Assembly: GCA_049680625.1 (NCBI GenBank)
Contig: JBAUID010000103.1
Coordinates: forward strand, 1-30,867
Length of the DNA stretch: 30,867 nucleotides
Source of the DNA: JAUIAI01 sp049680625
Lineage (GTDB): Bacteria > Pseudomonadota > Gammaproteobacteria > Burkholderiales > Burkholderiaceae_E
Direction of reading: 5' to 3'
How positions within the stretch are numbered: position 1 is the stretch's first letter; each line of letters begins with the position of its first letter. The notes under the pieces are model-generated. The model ran no database searches. It was not told where the DNA came from and was given only the letters and a program-made list of their open reading frames with translations. The translations under genes and the position numbers were made by a program. Shown here one piece after another: positions 6,366 through 13,853 of the stretch.

Positions 6366-7403
6366 CTACCTGAAAATTTCATAGCCACGCGTCTGCAGGA
6401 ATCGCGATTCGGCTGGCATGTAGAAATCCATTTTCCCCGGGCCGTTGTACTTGCTCGATGGGTCGGTCAACCACAGGCGCAGCAGATGGCGGCGGCGCTC
6501 AGCGTTGTGGTCGAGGTATGCCTTGCGTGAGTGCAGCAGCGTGAAATTGTTGACGAGTTGGATGTCGCCGATGCGGAACTCCATGGGAAGCGCCAACCCC
6601 GGTCGCGACATCACCTCATCAAAGAAATCAAGCGCTTCGCTTTCTTGAGCGGAGTGCACCAGCCCCTGGTCCAGCGATGAGTCAATTGACACTCGCGAAT
6701 AGCAATTGTGAAACACGCCGTCAATGAAGCTGAACACGGGCGTCGGTGATTCCATCACCGGTGCCTGCCCCGGCTCCGCCTGGTTGCGCCGGCTGTGGCG
6801 ATAGCCGCGCATGAGTTCGGGCAGCAAATCGGGCCTTTCCTCGGCGATAATATTGTAGATGGTTGCAGCGCTGAGCAGCATACTCTCGCCACCGACTTTC
6901 GCTGTTTCCATGCACATCAATGCGACAACATTTGTGCCGTCATTGTGATAGTCGAGAAAGTCATTGCTGTGATAACCACGTCCTTGCGAGCTAAGCGGTT
7001 TCGACTTGTCTGTTACGTCGACAACATATTCGCCTTCACGGTTTTGTCGCGAGATTTGGCCGAAGTAGCTACCGATCAGGCAGAACGCCGCGCGTGAAAC
7101 TTCGAGCCCCCATTCCTGCACCGGCATCCCAGCCAGCATGGTGAAGCCGTAGCCGTTCTCAACGTCGTCGTAGGCAGATTTAAGGAGTGTCGCTGTCGCG
7201 TCGAGCGGTGCTGCGCGCAATGCAATTTCATGCGGCGACTTGTTAGTGGCGAGCAGGTCTTTTGCGGCCACCTCCAACTCGGCGAGCATTTCCCGTGTCA
7301 GCGGTCGTCGGTACGATTCCGGGTCAGGGAAGTCGGCCGCCGTCCATACAGATTTTTCTTCCAACCGGTCGGGTCGGGTTTCGAGATTTGCTACATCAGG
7401 CAT
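6366..7403 (-). CDS. TauD/TfdA-family Fe(II)/2-oxoglutarate dioxygenase
   Basis: A 345-residue protein with the iron-binding facial triad of this family: His153-x-Asp155 in DYHNDGTNV, and the distal His291 in LLHSRKAYLDH, followed by a basic RRRHLLRLWL stretch that supplies the 2-oxoglutarate-binding arginine. Such enzymes hydroxylate small substrates such as taurine, aryloxyacids or gamma-butyrobetaine; the substrate cannot be told here. Length is slightly above the 280-300 of TauD because of an N-terminal helical extension of about 60 residues, as in gamma-butyrobetaine-hydroxylase-like relatives. The ATG at 7403 has no strong ribosome site. The neighbour downstream is a sulfonate-type binding-fold protein, which makes a sulfonate or similar organic acid a reasonable but unproven guess. 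Confidence 0.85.
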   Translation of the reverse strand: MPDVANLETRPDRLEEKSVWTAADFPDPESYRRPLTREMLAELEVAAKDLLATNKSPHEIALRAAPLDATATLLKSAYDDVENGYGFTMLAGMPVQEWGLEVSRAAFCLIGSYFGQISRQNREGEYVVDVTDKSKPLSSQGRGYHSNDFLDYHNDGTNVVALMCMETAKVGGESMLLSAATIYNIIAEERPDLLPELMRGYRHSRRNQAEPGQAPVMESPTPVFSFIDGVFHNCYSRVSIDSSLDQGLVHSAQESEALDFFDEVMSRPGLALPMEFRIGDIQLVNNFTLLHSRKAYLDHNAERRRHLLRLWLTDPSSKYNGPGKMDFYMPAESRFLQTRGYEIFR

Positions 7404-7496
7404 GGGCTACTCGGTCTATTTTCTAGCGCAGAACGCTTAAGTCGACACGGCTGGCTCGGAGAAATCTTGTAATTCCGGTAGGCCCACAATAGTCAG

Positions 7497-7528
7497 GATC
7501 CATCAATTGGTACTAATAAATATGGATC
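7497..7528. repeat. 7-bp inverted repeat upstream of the TauD-like gene
   Basis: GATCCAT (7497-7503) and ATGGATC (7522-7528) are perfect inverted arms around an 18-base AT-rich spacer. The pair lies 95-125 bp upstream of the TauD-like start on the minus strand, a normal place for an operator. A run of eight G follows at 7564-7571. Confidence 0.3.
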
Positions 7529-7630
7529 TGCCCAGGTTCCGTTGTCAACAGTCAGATCAGAAAGGGGGGGGTTGTCAGCCAGTGATTATACGCGCTGTCG
7601 GTTCAGCGCTGCATGCTAAAACCCGCGCTG

Positions 7631-8269
7631 TTAATCGAACGCTTTTTGCAGCGCGCGTTCAACTAGTTCTAACCGGTCTTGCCCGTAAAACATGTCACCG
7701 TCGACAAAATAAGTTGGTGAACCGAAGATGTTCCGCTCAATAGCCTCATCGGTGTTGTCGCGGTAGATTTTCAGAATCTTGGCCTGGGCCGCCTCCTGGA
7801 GTAATTCGTGCCCGTTCATGCCAACCGAGTGTGCAATTTGTACCAGTGCGTCTGGGTCTGCAAGATCAGCATCGTCTTTCCAGTGGGCTGTCAGCATGGC
7901 ATGGGTGAGGTCGCCGACATCTTGGTGGCGCTGCTGGGCGGCAATAACCAGGGTGCTGGACAGGGTCAGATCATGATCGTGCCAGGTGGGTCGGGCTCCC
8001 ATTACCGGTGCGCGTCTGTACTGGGACCAGCGCTCGATTTCGCGACCAAAAAAGTAGTTGCGCCTGGCCTCGGTGAGTGAACCGGTGGTGTCGTGCCCGC
8101 TGGCTTTCAGTGCACGTCGCAAGTCGAAGGGCACGTAACGTACAGTGTCTGTCGAAACGGACACTATTCGCTGGAACAAGGACGAGCCAAGGTAGGCAAA
8201 TGCGGAATGTGTGGAATAGAAGTATTCGATACGCGCAGTCACGGGCTTAATGGGTTTAATGGGTTTCAT
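7631..8269 (-). CDS. DsbA-family / 2-hydroxychromene-2-carboxylate isomerase-like protein
   Basis: A 212-residue thioredoxin-fold protein of the kappa-GST / HCCA-isomerase group. The N-terminal strand and helix EYFYSTHSAFAYLGS place Ser22 where the family has its glutathione-handling serine, not the CxxC of DsbA, and the C-terminal FGSPTYFVDGDMFYGQDRL block is the family's cis-proline and substrate region. Members isomerise ring-cleavage products in naphthalene-type degradation or act as glutathione-dependent isomerases. The start region is a threefold 9-base repeat giving KPI-KPI-KPV, and no good ribosome site precedes the ATG at 8269; a GTG ten codons in is possible. The beta-propeller lipoprotein gene ends 28 bases upstream on the same strand, so co-transcription is likely. 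No aromatic-degradation genes are adjacent. Confidence 0.82.
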   Translation of the reverse strand: MKPIKPIKPVTARIEYFYSTHSAFAYLGSSLFQRIVSVSTDTVRYVPFDLRRALKASGHDTTGSLTEARRNYFFGREIERWSQYRRAPVMGARPTWHDHDLTLSSTLVIAAQQRHQDVGDLTHAMLTAHWKDDADLADPDALVQIAHSVGMNGHELLQEAAQAKILKIYRDNTDEAIERNIFGSPTYFVDGDMFYGQDRLELVERALQKAFD

Positions 8270-8297
8270 GGGCTAATTGGTCTTATTGCGAACCGAA

Positions 8298-9320
8298 TCA
8301 GTTTGACGGATATTCGAGGTTTGATTGCAGCAAGGGTTCGATCCGCCGCAGATTGGACCCGTTGGCACTGACATTGAACAAGCCCCATTTTCCGTTTGAG
8401 GCGCCGTCCAGTCGGTGCAGGTAAATTGACAAGCCGTCCAGAGCCCAGGCCGGCTTACTGTTGATGAAACCGTCATTCACGACGGCGCGCGGGTTTGACC
8501 CATCGGCATTCATTGCCAGCACTGACCATGCGCCTACGCCGCCCCAGGCGGTTGGAGAGATCAATTGCAGCCAGGCGATGGTGCTGCCGTCAGGAGAGAA
8601 ATAGGCGTCATAGTCGGCCAGGTTGTTATTGGTCAGCCGCGTCATGGCGTCGCTGTTGATTGTGCCGCCGCCTGAGGGCATAAGATAAATTTCGAGATCT
8701 TCTTTTACCGTCGGGTCGCCGCATGGGCCGGTGATTGTGCAACGGTTGAAAATGATCTGCGCGCCGTCAGGCGAAAAAGCCGGGTCACAATTGAACGTGC
8801 CATCATTTGTTTTTTGAACAGGGTTAGCGCCCTGGGCATCAGTAACAAAAATGTGGACTGTGCTGTTGGCTGTACCACACATAACCAGTTGTTGTCCGTC
8901 CGGTGACCATTCCGCATGGCCCTGGATTGTCCAGCCATACTGCCCCTGGGAAATAATTTCTCTCGCTCCGGAGCCGTCAGCATTCATCAACCACAAAGCG
9001 GATAGCGCGTAGTTGCTACCAGCGCCTGCCGGGGTTCGGTAAAACAGGATCTGGCTTCGGTCTGGAGAAATGCGGGGCCACCAGCTGTCATAACCCGTGT
9101 CATTGGTCAGCGCGGTGGCCTGCGCACTGTTTTTGCCAATCGTATAAATCTCAAAGTTGCCACTTTGTTGGCCGTTGAACACCAACTGATCTGGCGGCAC
9201 GGTTAAGTTACCGCCCGGTGGGTTTGGCAGTACGCCTTCGCTGCCGCAGGCTGATAGCAATCCGGTCAGGAGCATGACCCGGGACAGTATTACCAAACGG
9301 ACAAAAAATATTTTGTGCAC
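8298..9320 (-). CDS. TolB-like WD40/PD40 beta-propeller lipoprotein
   Basis: The 340-residue product begins with a lipoprotein signal (hydrophobic stretch to a lipobox LLSACGS, lipidated Cys25). It then has at least four PD40-type blades with SPDGxxI cores: SPDRSQILF, SPDGQQLVM, SPDGAQIIF and SPDGSTIAW, and MNADGS turns. This is the TolB C-terminal type propeller, exported and membrane-tethered, likely a binding or scaffold protein. It is not TolB itself: the N-terminal TolB domain and the tol-pal genes are missing. Five cysteines in the propeller might form disulfides. It leads a probable two-gene unit with the downstream isomerase-like gene. Confidence 0.82.
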   Translation of the reverse strand: MHKIFFVRLVILSRVMLLTGLLSACGSEGVLPNPPGGNLTVPPDQLVFNGQQSGNFEIYTIGKNSAQATALTNDTGYDSWWPRISPDRSQILFYRTPAGAGSNYALSALWLMNADGSGAREIISQGQYGWTIQGHAEWSPDGQQLVMCGTANSTVHIFVTDAQGANPVQKTNDGTFNCDPAFSPDGAQIIFNRCTITGPCGDPTVKEDLEIYLMPSGGGTINSDAMTRLTNNNLADYDAYFSPDGSTIAWLQLISPTAWGGVGAWSVLAMNADGSNPRAVVNDGFINSKPAWALDGLSIYLHRLDGASNGKWGLFNVSANGSNLRRIEPLLQSNLEYPSN

Positions 9321-9499
9321 GGTAGCGAGATCGGGTGGGTGATTAAGTGATTAATGATACTGGTCGGCATCGGTTGATTACAGGGAACAAATGGTTGATC
9401 GGTTGTTTTCAGTGTCGGTGCGGATGGCCGATTCGGTCAAGCGGGTGGCGTCGGTGGTTGAGCTCACTAAAAAAGATGCCAAAGCTGTGCATTTTGTAC

Positions 9500-9528
9500 T
9501 TGAGTTTTGAAGAATCACACCGCAATAT
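9500..9528 (+). promoter_or_regulatory. candidate promoter for riboswitch-dadA transcript
   Basis: TTGAGT (9500-9505) and CAATAT (9523-9528) are 17 bases apart and lie 18 bases before the first riboswitch stem, the right place for a sigma-70 promoter. The -10 match is weak (three of six), so this is only a candidate. Confidence 0.3.
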
Positions 9529-9545
9529 GCGCGGGTCAGTATGAC

Positions 9546-9792
9546 GCGTGGAAGAGACCAGCAAGTGGGTATTCAGTTAGAACCTGCAAATGGCTGGCGC
9601 CGAAGGAGCAACACCCCGGGCAAACTCTCAGGCAAACGGACCACGCAACAACGGCAGTGCTTAACCCAATTGGGTTGACGAATTCTGCCAACTGACTATC
9701 TGGAGAGCGGTTGGTTCGATAATGTGCCCAACCCACCGAAGGAGAAAACCTATCATTTCGGTGGGCTAAGCTCTCAGGTTCCAAGACAGATG
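9546..9792 (+). promoter_or_regulatory. tandem glycine riboswitch (gcvT-type, two aptamers)
   Basis: Two glycine aptamers are recognisable. Aptamer 1 (9546-9646) is closed by GCGTGG/CCACGC and carries GGAAGAGACC, GGCGCCGAAGGAGCAA and CTCTCAGGCAAACGGACC. Aptamer 2 (about 9697-9792) is closed by ATCTG/CAGAT and carries CTGGAGAGCGG, CACCGAAGGAGAAAACC and GCTCTCAGG. These are the conserved core strings of the tandem glycine riboswitch, which usually turns glycine catabolism on when glycine is plentiful. The linker is longer than usual and contains a palindrome AACCCAATTGGGTT (9663-9676) inside a second pair GGCAG/CTGCC. From aptamer 2 to the TTG start of dadA is 69 bases with no clear terminator, so control may act on translation or through a structure not obvious by eye. 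Identity is very secure. Confidence 0.95.
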
Positions 9793-9861
9793 GGGAATAA
9801 CAGCATTGGCGTTGTTTGCGCCTGTGTATTGGTATTCGTCTTCTGTTTGTGGAGCACACTC

Positions 9862-11148
9862 TTGAAACATTTTGCCGTTATTGGCGCCGGAATAACCGGC
9901 GTAACTACCGCTTACTCCCTGCTTAATCGTGGTTATCAGGTAACCGTATTTGACCGCCACCGCTATGCGGCCATGCAAACATCGTTTGCCAATGGTGGCC
10001 AATTGTCTGCTTCCAACGCTGAAGTCTGGAATCAGTTGTCAACCATCATCAAGGGTATCCGCTGGATGTTTAAGCGCGATGCACCGCTACTGGTGAACCC
10101 GAGCCCCAGCTGGCACAAGCTCAGCTGGATGGCAGAGTTTGTCAGCAATATCAATCGCTACGAACAGAACACCATCGAAACGACCCGTCTGGCAATTGCC
10201 GCGCGCGAACACTTGTTTAACTGGGCCCGACGCGAGAACATTGACTTTGATCATGAAACCCGCGGCATCCTGCATATTTATGCGAGCCAAAAAGGTTTCG
10301 ACCATGCCGCACGGGTAAACGGCTTGCTGGCCCGGGGCGGGCTGGAACGCCGCAGTGTTACGCCGGATGAAATGCGTGCGATTGAACCGGCGTTGCGCGG
10401 CAACTTCTATGGTGGCTTCTTCACACCAAGCGATTCAACCGGTGACATTCATAAGTTCACCCGGGGCCTGGCTACGGCCTGCGTTAAGCGTGGGGTGCGT
10501 TTTGTGCACGAAGCTCATGTTGAACAGTTAAGCCACCAGTCGGAAGCGATTCTGGTGGGCTGGAACAGTGTGATCGAGTGTGATGCGAATAAGCGAATGA
10601 ACACAGAGAAGTTCGACGGCGTGGTGGTATGCGCCGGTATCGAAAGTCGGCGCCTGGCCGCCCAGCTTGGTGATCGGGTTAATGTTTACCCCGTGAAGGG
10701 CTATTCCATAACAGTCGACCTGGATGACGTCGCAAGCCGTGAGGCAGCGCCATGGGTCAGCCTGCTGGATGATGATGCCAAAATTGTGACCAGCCGCCTT
10801 GGGGAAAACCGGCTACGGGTTGCCGGGACTGCAGAGTTCAACGGCGTGAATTACGATATCAGAAACGATCGGATTGAACCCCTGGTGGCCTGGTGTCGAC
10901 GCCTGTTTCCGGCAATGGGCACGGACCGGGTTGTGTCGTGGGCCGGCTTGCGCCCGATGTTGCCGGATATGTTGCCGCGGGTTGGTGCTGGTAAGCGGCC
11001 CGGTGTTTTTTATAACACCGGGCATGGTCACCTCGGGTGGACGTTATCAGCAATGACGGCCGAGATGGTCGCTGAGGTTGTTGATTCAAAGTTGAATGCT
11101 GAACGACCCCGCCACGGTGTTGCCGGCTTATCCGGGGTGCCTGCCTAA
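9862..11148 (+). CDS. dadA: D-amino-acid dehydrogenase, DadA-type flavoprotein
   Basis: The 428-residue product starts with the FAD-binding dinucleotide fold (HFAVIGAGITGVTTAYSLL, GxGxxG at residues 8-13, then acidic VFDRH). It continues with family blocks FANGGQLSAS, YPVKGYSITVDL and WAGLRPMLPDMLPRVG, and ends with NTGHGHLGWT. DadA oxidatively deaminates D-amino acids at the membrane, passing electrons to the respiratory chain; E. coli DadA has 432 residues, matching this length. The start is TTG at 9862, with GGAG seven bases before it. A longer reading that begins at 9724 would run through the second glycine aptamer and adds an unrelated N-terminus, so it is rejected. Control by a glycine riboswitch suggests that glycine itself, or a pathway feeding from it, is relevant. 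Some glycine-oxidase-like activity is possible. Confidence 0.92.
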   Translation: MKHFAVIGAGITGVTTAYSLLNRGYQVTVFDRHRYAAMQTSFANGGQLSASNAEVWNQLSTIIKGIRWMFKRDAPLLVNPSPSWHKLSWMAEFVSNINRYEQNTIETTRLAIAAREHLFNWARRENIDFDHETRGILHIYASQKGFDHAARVNGLLARGGLERRSVTPDEMRAIEPALRGNFYGGFFTPSDSTGDIHKFTRGLATACVKRGVRFVHEAHVEQLSHQSEAILVGWNSVIECDANKRMNTEKFDGVVVCAGIESRRLAAQLGDRVNVYPVKGYSITVDLDDVASREAAPWVSLLDDDAKIVTSRLGENRLRVAGTAEFNGVNYDIRNDRIEPLVAWCRRLFPAMGTDRVVSWAGLRPMLPDMLPRVGAGKRPGVFYNTGHGHLGWTLSAMTAEMVAEVVDSKLNAERPRHGVAGLSGVPA

Positions 11149-11149
11149 G

Positions 11150-12622
11150 TTAGATGGCGTCTAGTGGAAAGACGGGTCGCCGGACCCGTCTGAAGTCCAG
11201 GGTTGAGTAGTCGGAGGTGCATACCCCAACCCCGGCACATTCAATCGTGTGTCTGGCCAGTTCACCCAGGCCGGCGCGCCAGTGAACCCGACTTTTGAGC
11301 ATGATAAAACGCTTTTTCAGGGGGTCGATCCCCACCGAATAAAAGCACTCGAGGTCGTTGGGCTCTTGTTGGCGGGAAATGACCACAATCTCAACATCAC
11401 CGGTATCCAGCACGGCAGTTGGCCCCATGTTCATCATCACCCCTTTGGACATTGGCCCGCGATTCTTGAACTGTCCGTTGGTGATCTGCTTAACCGTGCC
11501 GGTGACAGCACAAGGCCGTCCGGTTTGCTGAATCGATGGCATATTGGTTTTGCCACCCAATGACAGCGTGACATTGGCACCGATGCCGGCTTCACTCATC
11601 TGGGTTACGGCGGCGGGATCGTAAATCGCAAATGCGGCGACGTTTTGCAGCCCGGCCTCGAGTATCTTAGTTAACACGGCCGTGGTGTCCATGGTGCCAC
11701 CGGACGCCGCGTTGTCGTAATGGTCGAGTAACACGATCGGCCCGTCGCCAAGGGCCTGAGCGCGCTGCAGAGACTGCTCAAGCGGCTCTACTTCGTAGAC
11801 AAAGTCACGACGGTGTGACCATGCCGCATCCAGTAATTCGTCACGCCACAGAGCCGCCTGCGAGACATTGTTATCGGTTACAACAACGGATGACAAACCG
11901 GCGTTGACGATATCGGCATGGGGAAAGCCAACAAAGAGCGAAGCGGCCAATGCGCCCTGGCTCTCCATTTCAATCGCCCGGGCCTGCAATGATTTGTTCG
12001 GTTCGTCCAGGCTGGACTGTCGCATGACGTGCGGCAGCATCGGTTGATTGCCCCACACCATGGTCGGTCGGGTTCTGCCTTCAAGCATCGAAAAAACAGG
12101 GCGCCCCGCGCGTAAACCGGTTTCATAAACGTCGACATGCGGGTAAGTCTGGTAGCCGGCAATCACAGTCGATTGTTCGACCAGGGCCGGGTACAAATTG
12201 GTGTGCATATCGAGGGCAACGCCAATCGGTACATCGCGGTTTATTTTGCGCAAGCGGGTCAGCAATTCACCTTCACCGTCATCGAGGGATTCGGTCACCA
12301 TGGCGCCATGCAGATCGAGCAGGACCGCATCACAACCGGCGGCAACCGAATCACAGATTCGCCCGCAGATGTATTCGAAGGCAGCGTCGTGAACGGGGCC
12401 GCTTGGCCAGGCATTGGCGGCAATAGGGACGTCAATTGTCGCCCCCGCTTTTTCGGCCAACTCGATAAACGCACCGATGGCGGAGCCTGTGCCACGAAAA
12501 GCGGTAATTGCCTGCTCGCCTTCGTCTGGCAGCGGGTTACTGCCGGCGAAGCGTTCGATGGGGGTTGGTACTGGCGAGAACGTGTTGGTCTCGTGTTTCA
12601 TCTGCGCGATGACTATTTTCAT
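11150..12622 (-). CDS. MlrC-family (M81) metallopeptidase
   Basis: A 490-residue protein of the MlrC / M81 family (N-terminal DUF1485 region plus MlrC C-terminal region). Signature blocks are KHETNTFSP at residues 9-17, VLLDLHGAMVTE, ALDMHTN with putative metal-binding His/Asp residues, and VLLDHYDNAASGGTMDTT. MlrC was described in microcystin breakdown, where it cleaves linear products; most homologues have unknown peptide or amide substrates. A start at 12721 would add 33 residues that read through a transcription-terminator hairpin; the ATG at 12622 has AAGAGAG just upstream and matches the family N-terminus. It converges on dadA with only one base between the two stop codons. Adjacent amino-acid genes hint at peptides with D- or unusual residues (inference). 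Confidence 0.88.
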   Translation of the reverse strand: MKIVIAQMKHETNTFSPVPTPIERFAGSNPLPDEGEQAITAFRGTGSAIGAFIELAEKAGATIDVPIAANAWPSGPVHDAAFEYICGRICDSVAAGCDAVLLDLHGAMVTESLDDGEGELLTRLRKINRDVPIGVALDMHTNLYPALVEQSTVIAGYQTYPHVDVYETGLRAGRPVFSMLEGRTRPTMVWGNQPMLPHVMRQSSLDEPNKSLQARAIEMESQGALAASLFVGFPHADIVNAGLSSVVVTDNNVSQAALWRDELLDAAWSHRRDFVYEVEPLEQSLQRAQALGDGPIVLLDHYDNAASGGTMDTTAVLTKILEAGLQNVAAFAIYDPAAVTQMSEAGIGANVTLSLGGKTNMPSIQQTGRPCAVTGTVKQITNGQFKNRGPMSKGVMMNMGPTAVLDTGDVEIVVISRQQEPNDLECFYSVGIDPLKKRFIMLKSRVHWRAGLGELARHTIECAGVGVCTSDYSTLDFRRVRRPVFPLDAI

Positions 12623-12703
12623 CTCTCTTGGCCTCTGGGTCACAGATTGACTGTTTATCACGAGGCCACGACGGACACAACTACGGGCCCGGCCGCGCAA
12701 AGA

Positions 12704-12739
12704 AGAGTAAGCGGCGGCCAACCTGAGGGCCGCCGCTTA
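12704..12739 (-). terminator. strong 12-bp hairpin, terminator of the DUF1554-like gene
   Basis: Arms TAAGCGGCGGCC (12708-12719) and GGCCGCCGCTTA (12728-12739) pair perfectly around eight bases. Read on the minus strand, the stem is followed by CTCTTCTTT, a pyrimidine-rich tail. It lies 13 bases after the stop of the DUF1554-like gene and about 86 bases before the mlrC start, so it should separate the two transcripts. Confidence 0.65.
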
Positions 12740-12752
12740 GTGCCTTAGCGGT

Positions 12753-13418
12753 TCAGTCGGCAGCAAAACAATACAGAAGTCCGGCGCCACCGGTGCTGAC
12801 CAGGTTCTCCTGGCTGCAGCCGCGTGAACCATGGGTTGAGTTCCAGGAGGTATTCCCGCCGCCATGTCGATCGTGGTGTCCAACCTGGGCACTGCCTTTA
12901 CCAGCCTCGGAACTGGTCCAGTTACTGCAAGTGTGATCCCCTTCTTCCCATGGAAAATACGCAGTGCCGTCTGCTTTTGAGCCGGTCAGAATATCGTGCT
13001 CATTGGGTTTGTCACCACGCCCCTTGATGCGGTTTCCGGTTTCGTCCAGAGCGGTGCGTTTCACGATATTCGGGTTGATATGCAAATGGTCCAGGTCACT
13101 GGCGATCAGTTCGCCGTTCGCGTTGTACCAGGGGCCATTGCCGATACGGTCGCGTGCCGAGAGGCCGCGGGCTTTGCCATCGGGTGATTGAGTGCTCAGG
13201 TAGGCACGCCATGTTTTTTTTGTGGCGCCAGCAGCAGTGGCCAGTTTGTCGCAATGTGCGTCTGCACCTTCCAGGCCGCCGAGATTGCCACCTTGCCCGA
13301 TGCTTTTACTGGTGACAAAGAAACTCATTGGATGATCAGCAGCCATCGGACTGCCCAGGGTCAGCGCAAGACTCATTGTGACAGCTGCTTTAGTTGTAAT
13401 GCAGTGAAGTGATGGCAT
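12753..13418 (-). CDS. secreted DUF1554-like (lectin-fold) protein
   Basis: A 221-residue exported protein. The signal peptide runs to about MAADHP at residues 25-30. The mature part starts FFVTSKSIGQGGNLGGLEGADAHCDKLA, then TWRAYLSTQ and a GPWYNANGELIASDLDHL block, the pattern of DUF1554, a C-type-lectin/collagen-NC1-like domain best known from Leptospira. The C-terminal part has NWTSSE, GHHDRHGGG and paired cysteines (HTC, RGC, YCF) suggestive of disulfides. GGAGAG six bases before the ATG supports the start. It stands alone, with its own terminator and an inverted repeat TCGTAGAG/CTCTACGA (13461-13502) upstream that could hold its operator. Function is unknown; extracellular binding is a guess from the fold. 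Confidence 0.72.
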   Translation of the reverse strand: MPSLHCITTKAAVTMSLALTLGSPMAADHPMSFFVTSKSIGQGGNLGGLEGADAHCDKLATAAGATKKTWRAYLSTQSPDGKARGLSARDRIGNGPWYNANGELIASDLDHLHINPNIVKRTALDETGNRIKGRGDKPNEHDILTGSKADGTAYFPWEEGDHTCSNWTSSEAGKGSAQVGHHDRHGGGNTSWNSTHGSRGCSQENLVSTGGAGLLYCFAAD

Positions 13419-13642
13419 AAAAAACTCTCCGGAAGTTTTGGATATGAAAAGTGCAATGGTTCGTAGAGGAAAAAATTGGTACCCGTCTAATTGACTCTAC
13501 GAGGGCTTGAATTAGCCGTCAATTTGCAATTTTTGCACCGGGGATGTTCGAATGTCGTTGAATCCTCTTGGTCTTCACAGTTGTACCGGGTTGTTGCCTT
13601 GTGTCGTCGCCATCTTCCCTATTGGGTAATTGGGTTAAAAGA

Positions 13643-13686
13643 CCCACCAAGCACCCACCAAAGATCCGCCAAAAACCCACCAGAGG
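13643..13686. repeat. four tandem 11-bp repeats (CCCACCAA core)
   Basis: The core CCCACCA occurs at 13643, 13654 and 13676, and a degenerate TCCGCCA at 13665, all exactly 11 bases apart. The 11-bp spacing puts each copy on the same face of the helix, which fits protein binding, though slippage alone could also make such a run. Confidence 0.6.
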
Positions 13687-13734
13687 CCAGAGCCTGCTGC
13701 GATAGGCAGCAAACCGGACCTACCCACAACTATT

Positions 13735-13767
13735 TGGAAAAAAGAAAAGCCCGCATTTAGGCGGGCT
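13735..13767 (-). terminator. rho-independent terminator for the racemase-like gene
   Basis: Arms AGCCCGC (13748-13754) and GCGGGCT (13761-13767) enclose six bases. On the minus strand the stem is followed by TTTTCTTTTTTCC, a classic U-rich tail. It lies 87 bases after the stop of the racemase-like gene. A second small hairpin, TGCCCG/CGGGCA, sits just before it. Confidence 0.75.
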
Positions 13768-13853
13768 CGAATGCCCGAGCGGGCAGTTGGAGGAACAATA
13801 CTGAGTGGTTGTGCTGACCGGGAAGGTTCACTTTATTGGAAAAAATTAGTCAA

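Larger units (their letters stand above)
13419..13853. other. intergenic region with inverted repeat, 11-bp tandem repeats and terminator
   Basis: No convincing gene: a plus-strand ORF at 13491-13760 is repeat-derived and has no recognisable domain. The gap holds an inverted pair TCGTAGAG (13461-13468) / CTCTACGA (13495-13502) upstream of the DUF1554-like gene, four 11-bp tandem repeats (13643-13686) and a terminator-like hairpin (13735-13767). Confidence 0.55.

Noticed and set aside
7564..7571. Run of eight G as a phase-variation switch
   Set aside because: It lies between the end of one gene and about 160 bp upstream of another, with no promoter element next to it; less convincing than the C10 tract.
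9724..9861. N-terminal extension of dadA starting at 9724
   Set aside because: It would translate the second glycine aptamer; the TTG at 9862 has GGAG at the right distance and gives the family N-terminus.
12623..12721. N-terminal extension of the MlrC-family gene
   Set aside because: It reads through the strong terminator hairpin and has no family similarity; the ATG at 12622 has a ribosome site.
13491..13760. Plus-strand 89-codon ORF
   Set aside because: Most of it is the 11-bp repeats and the terminator stem; no coding pattern seen.
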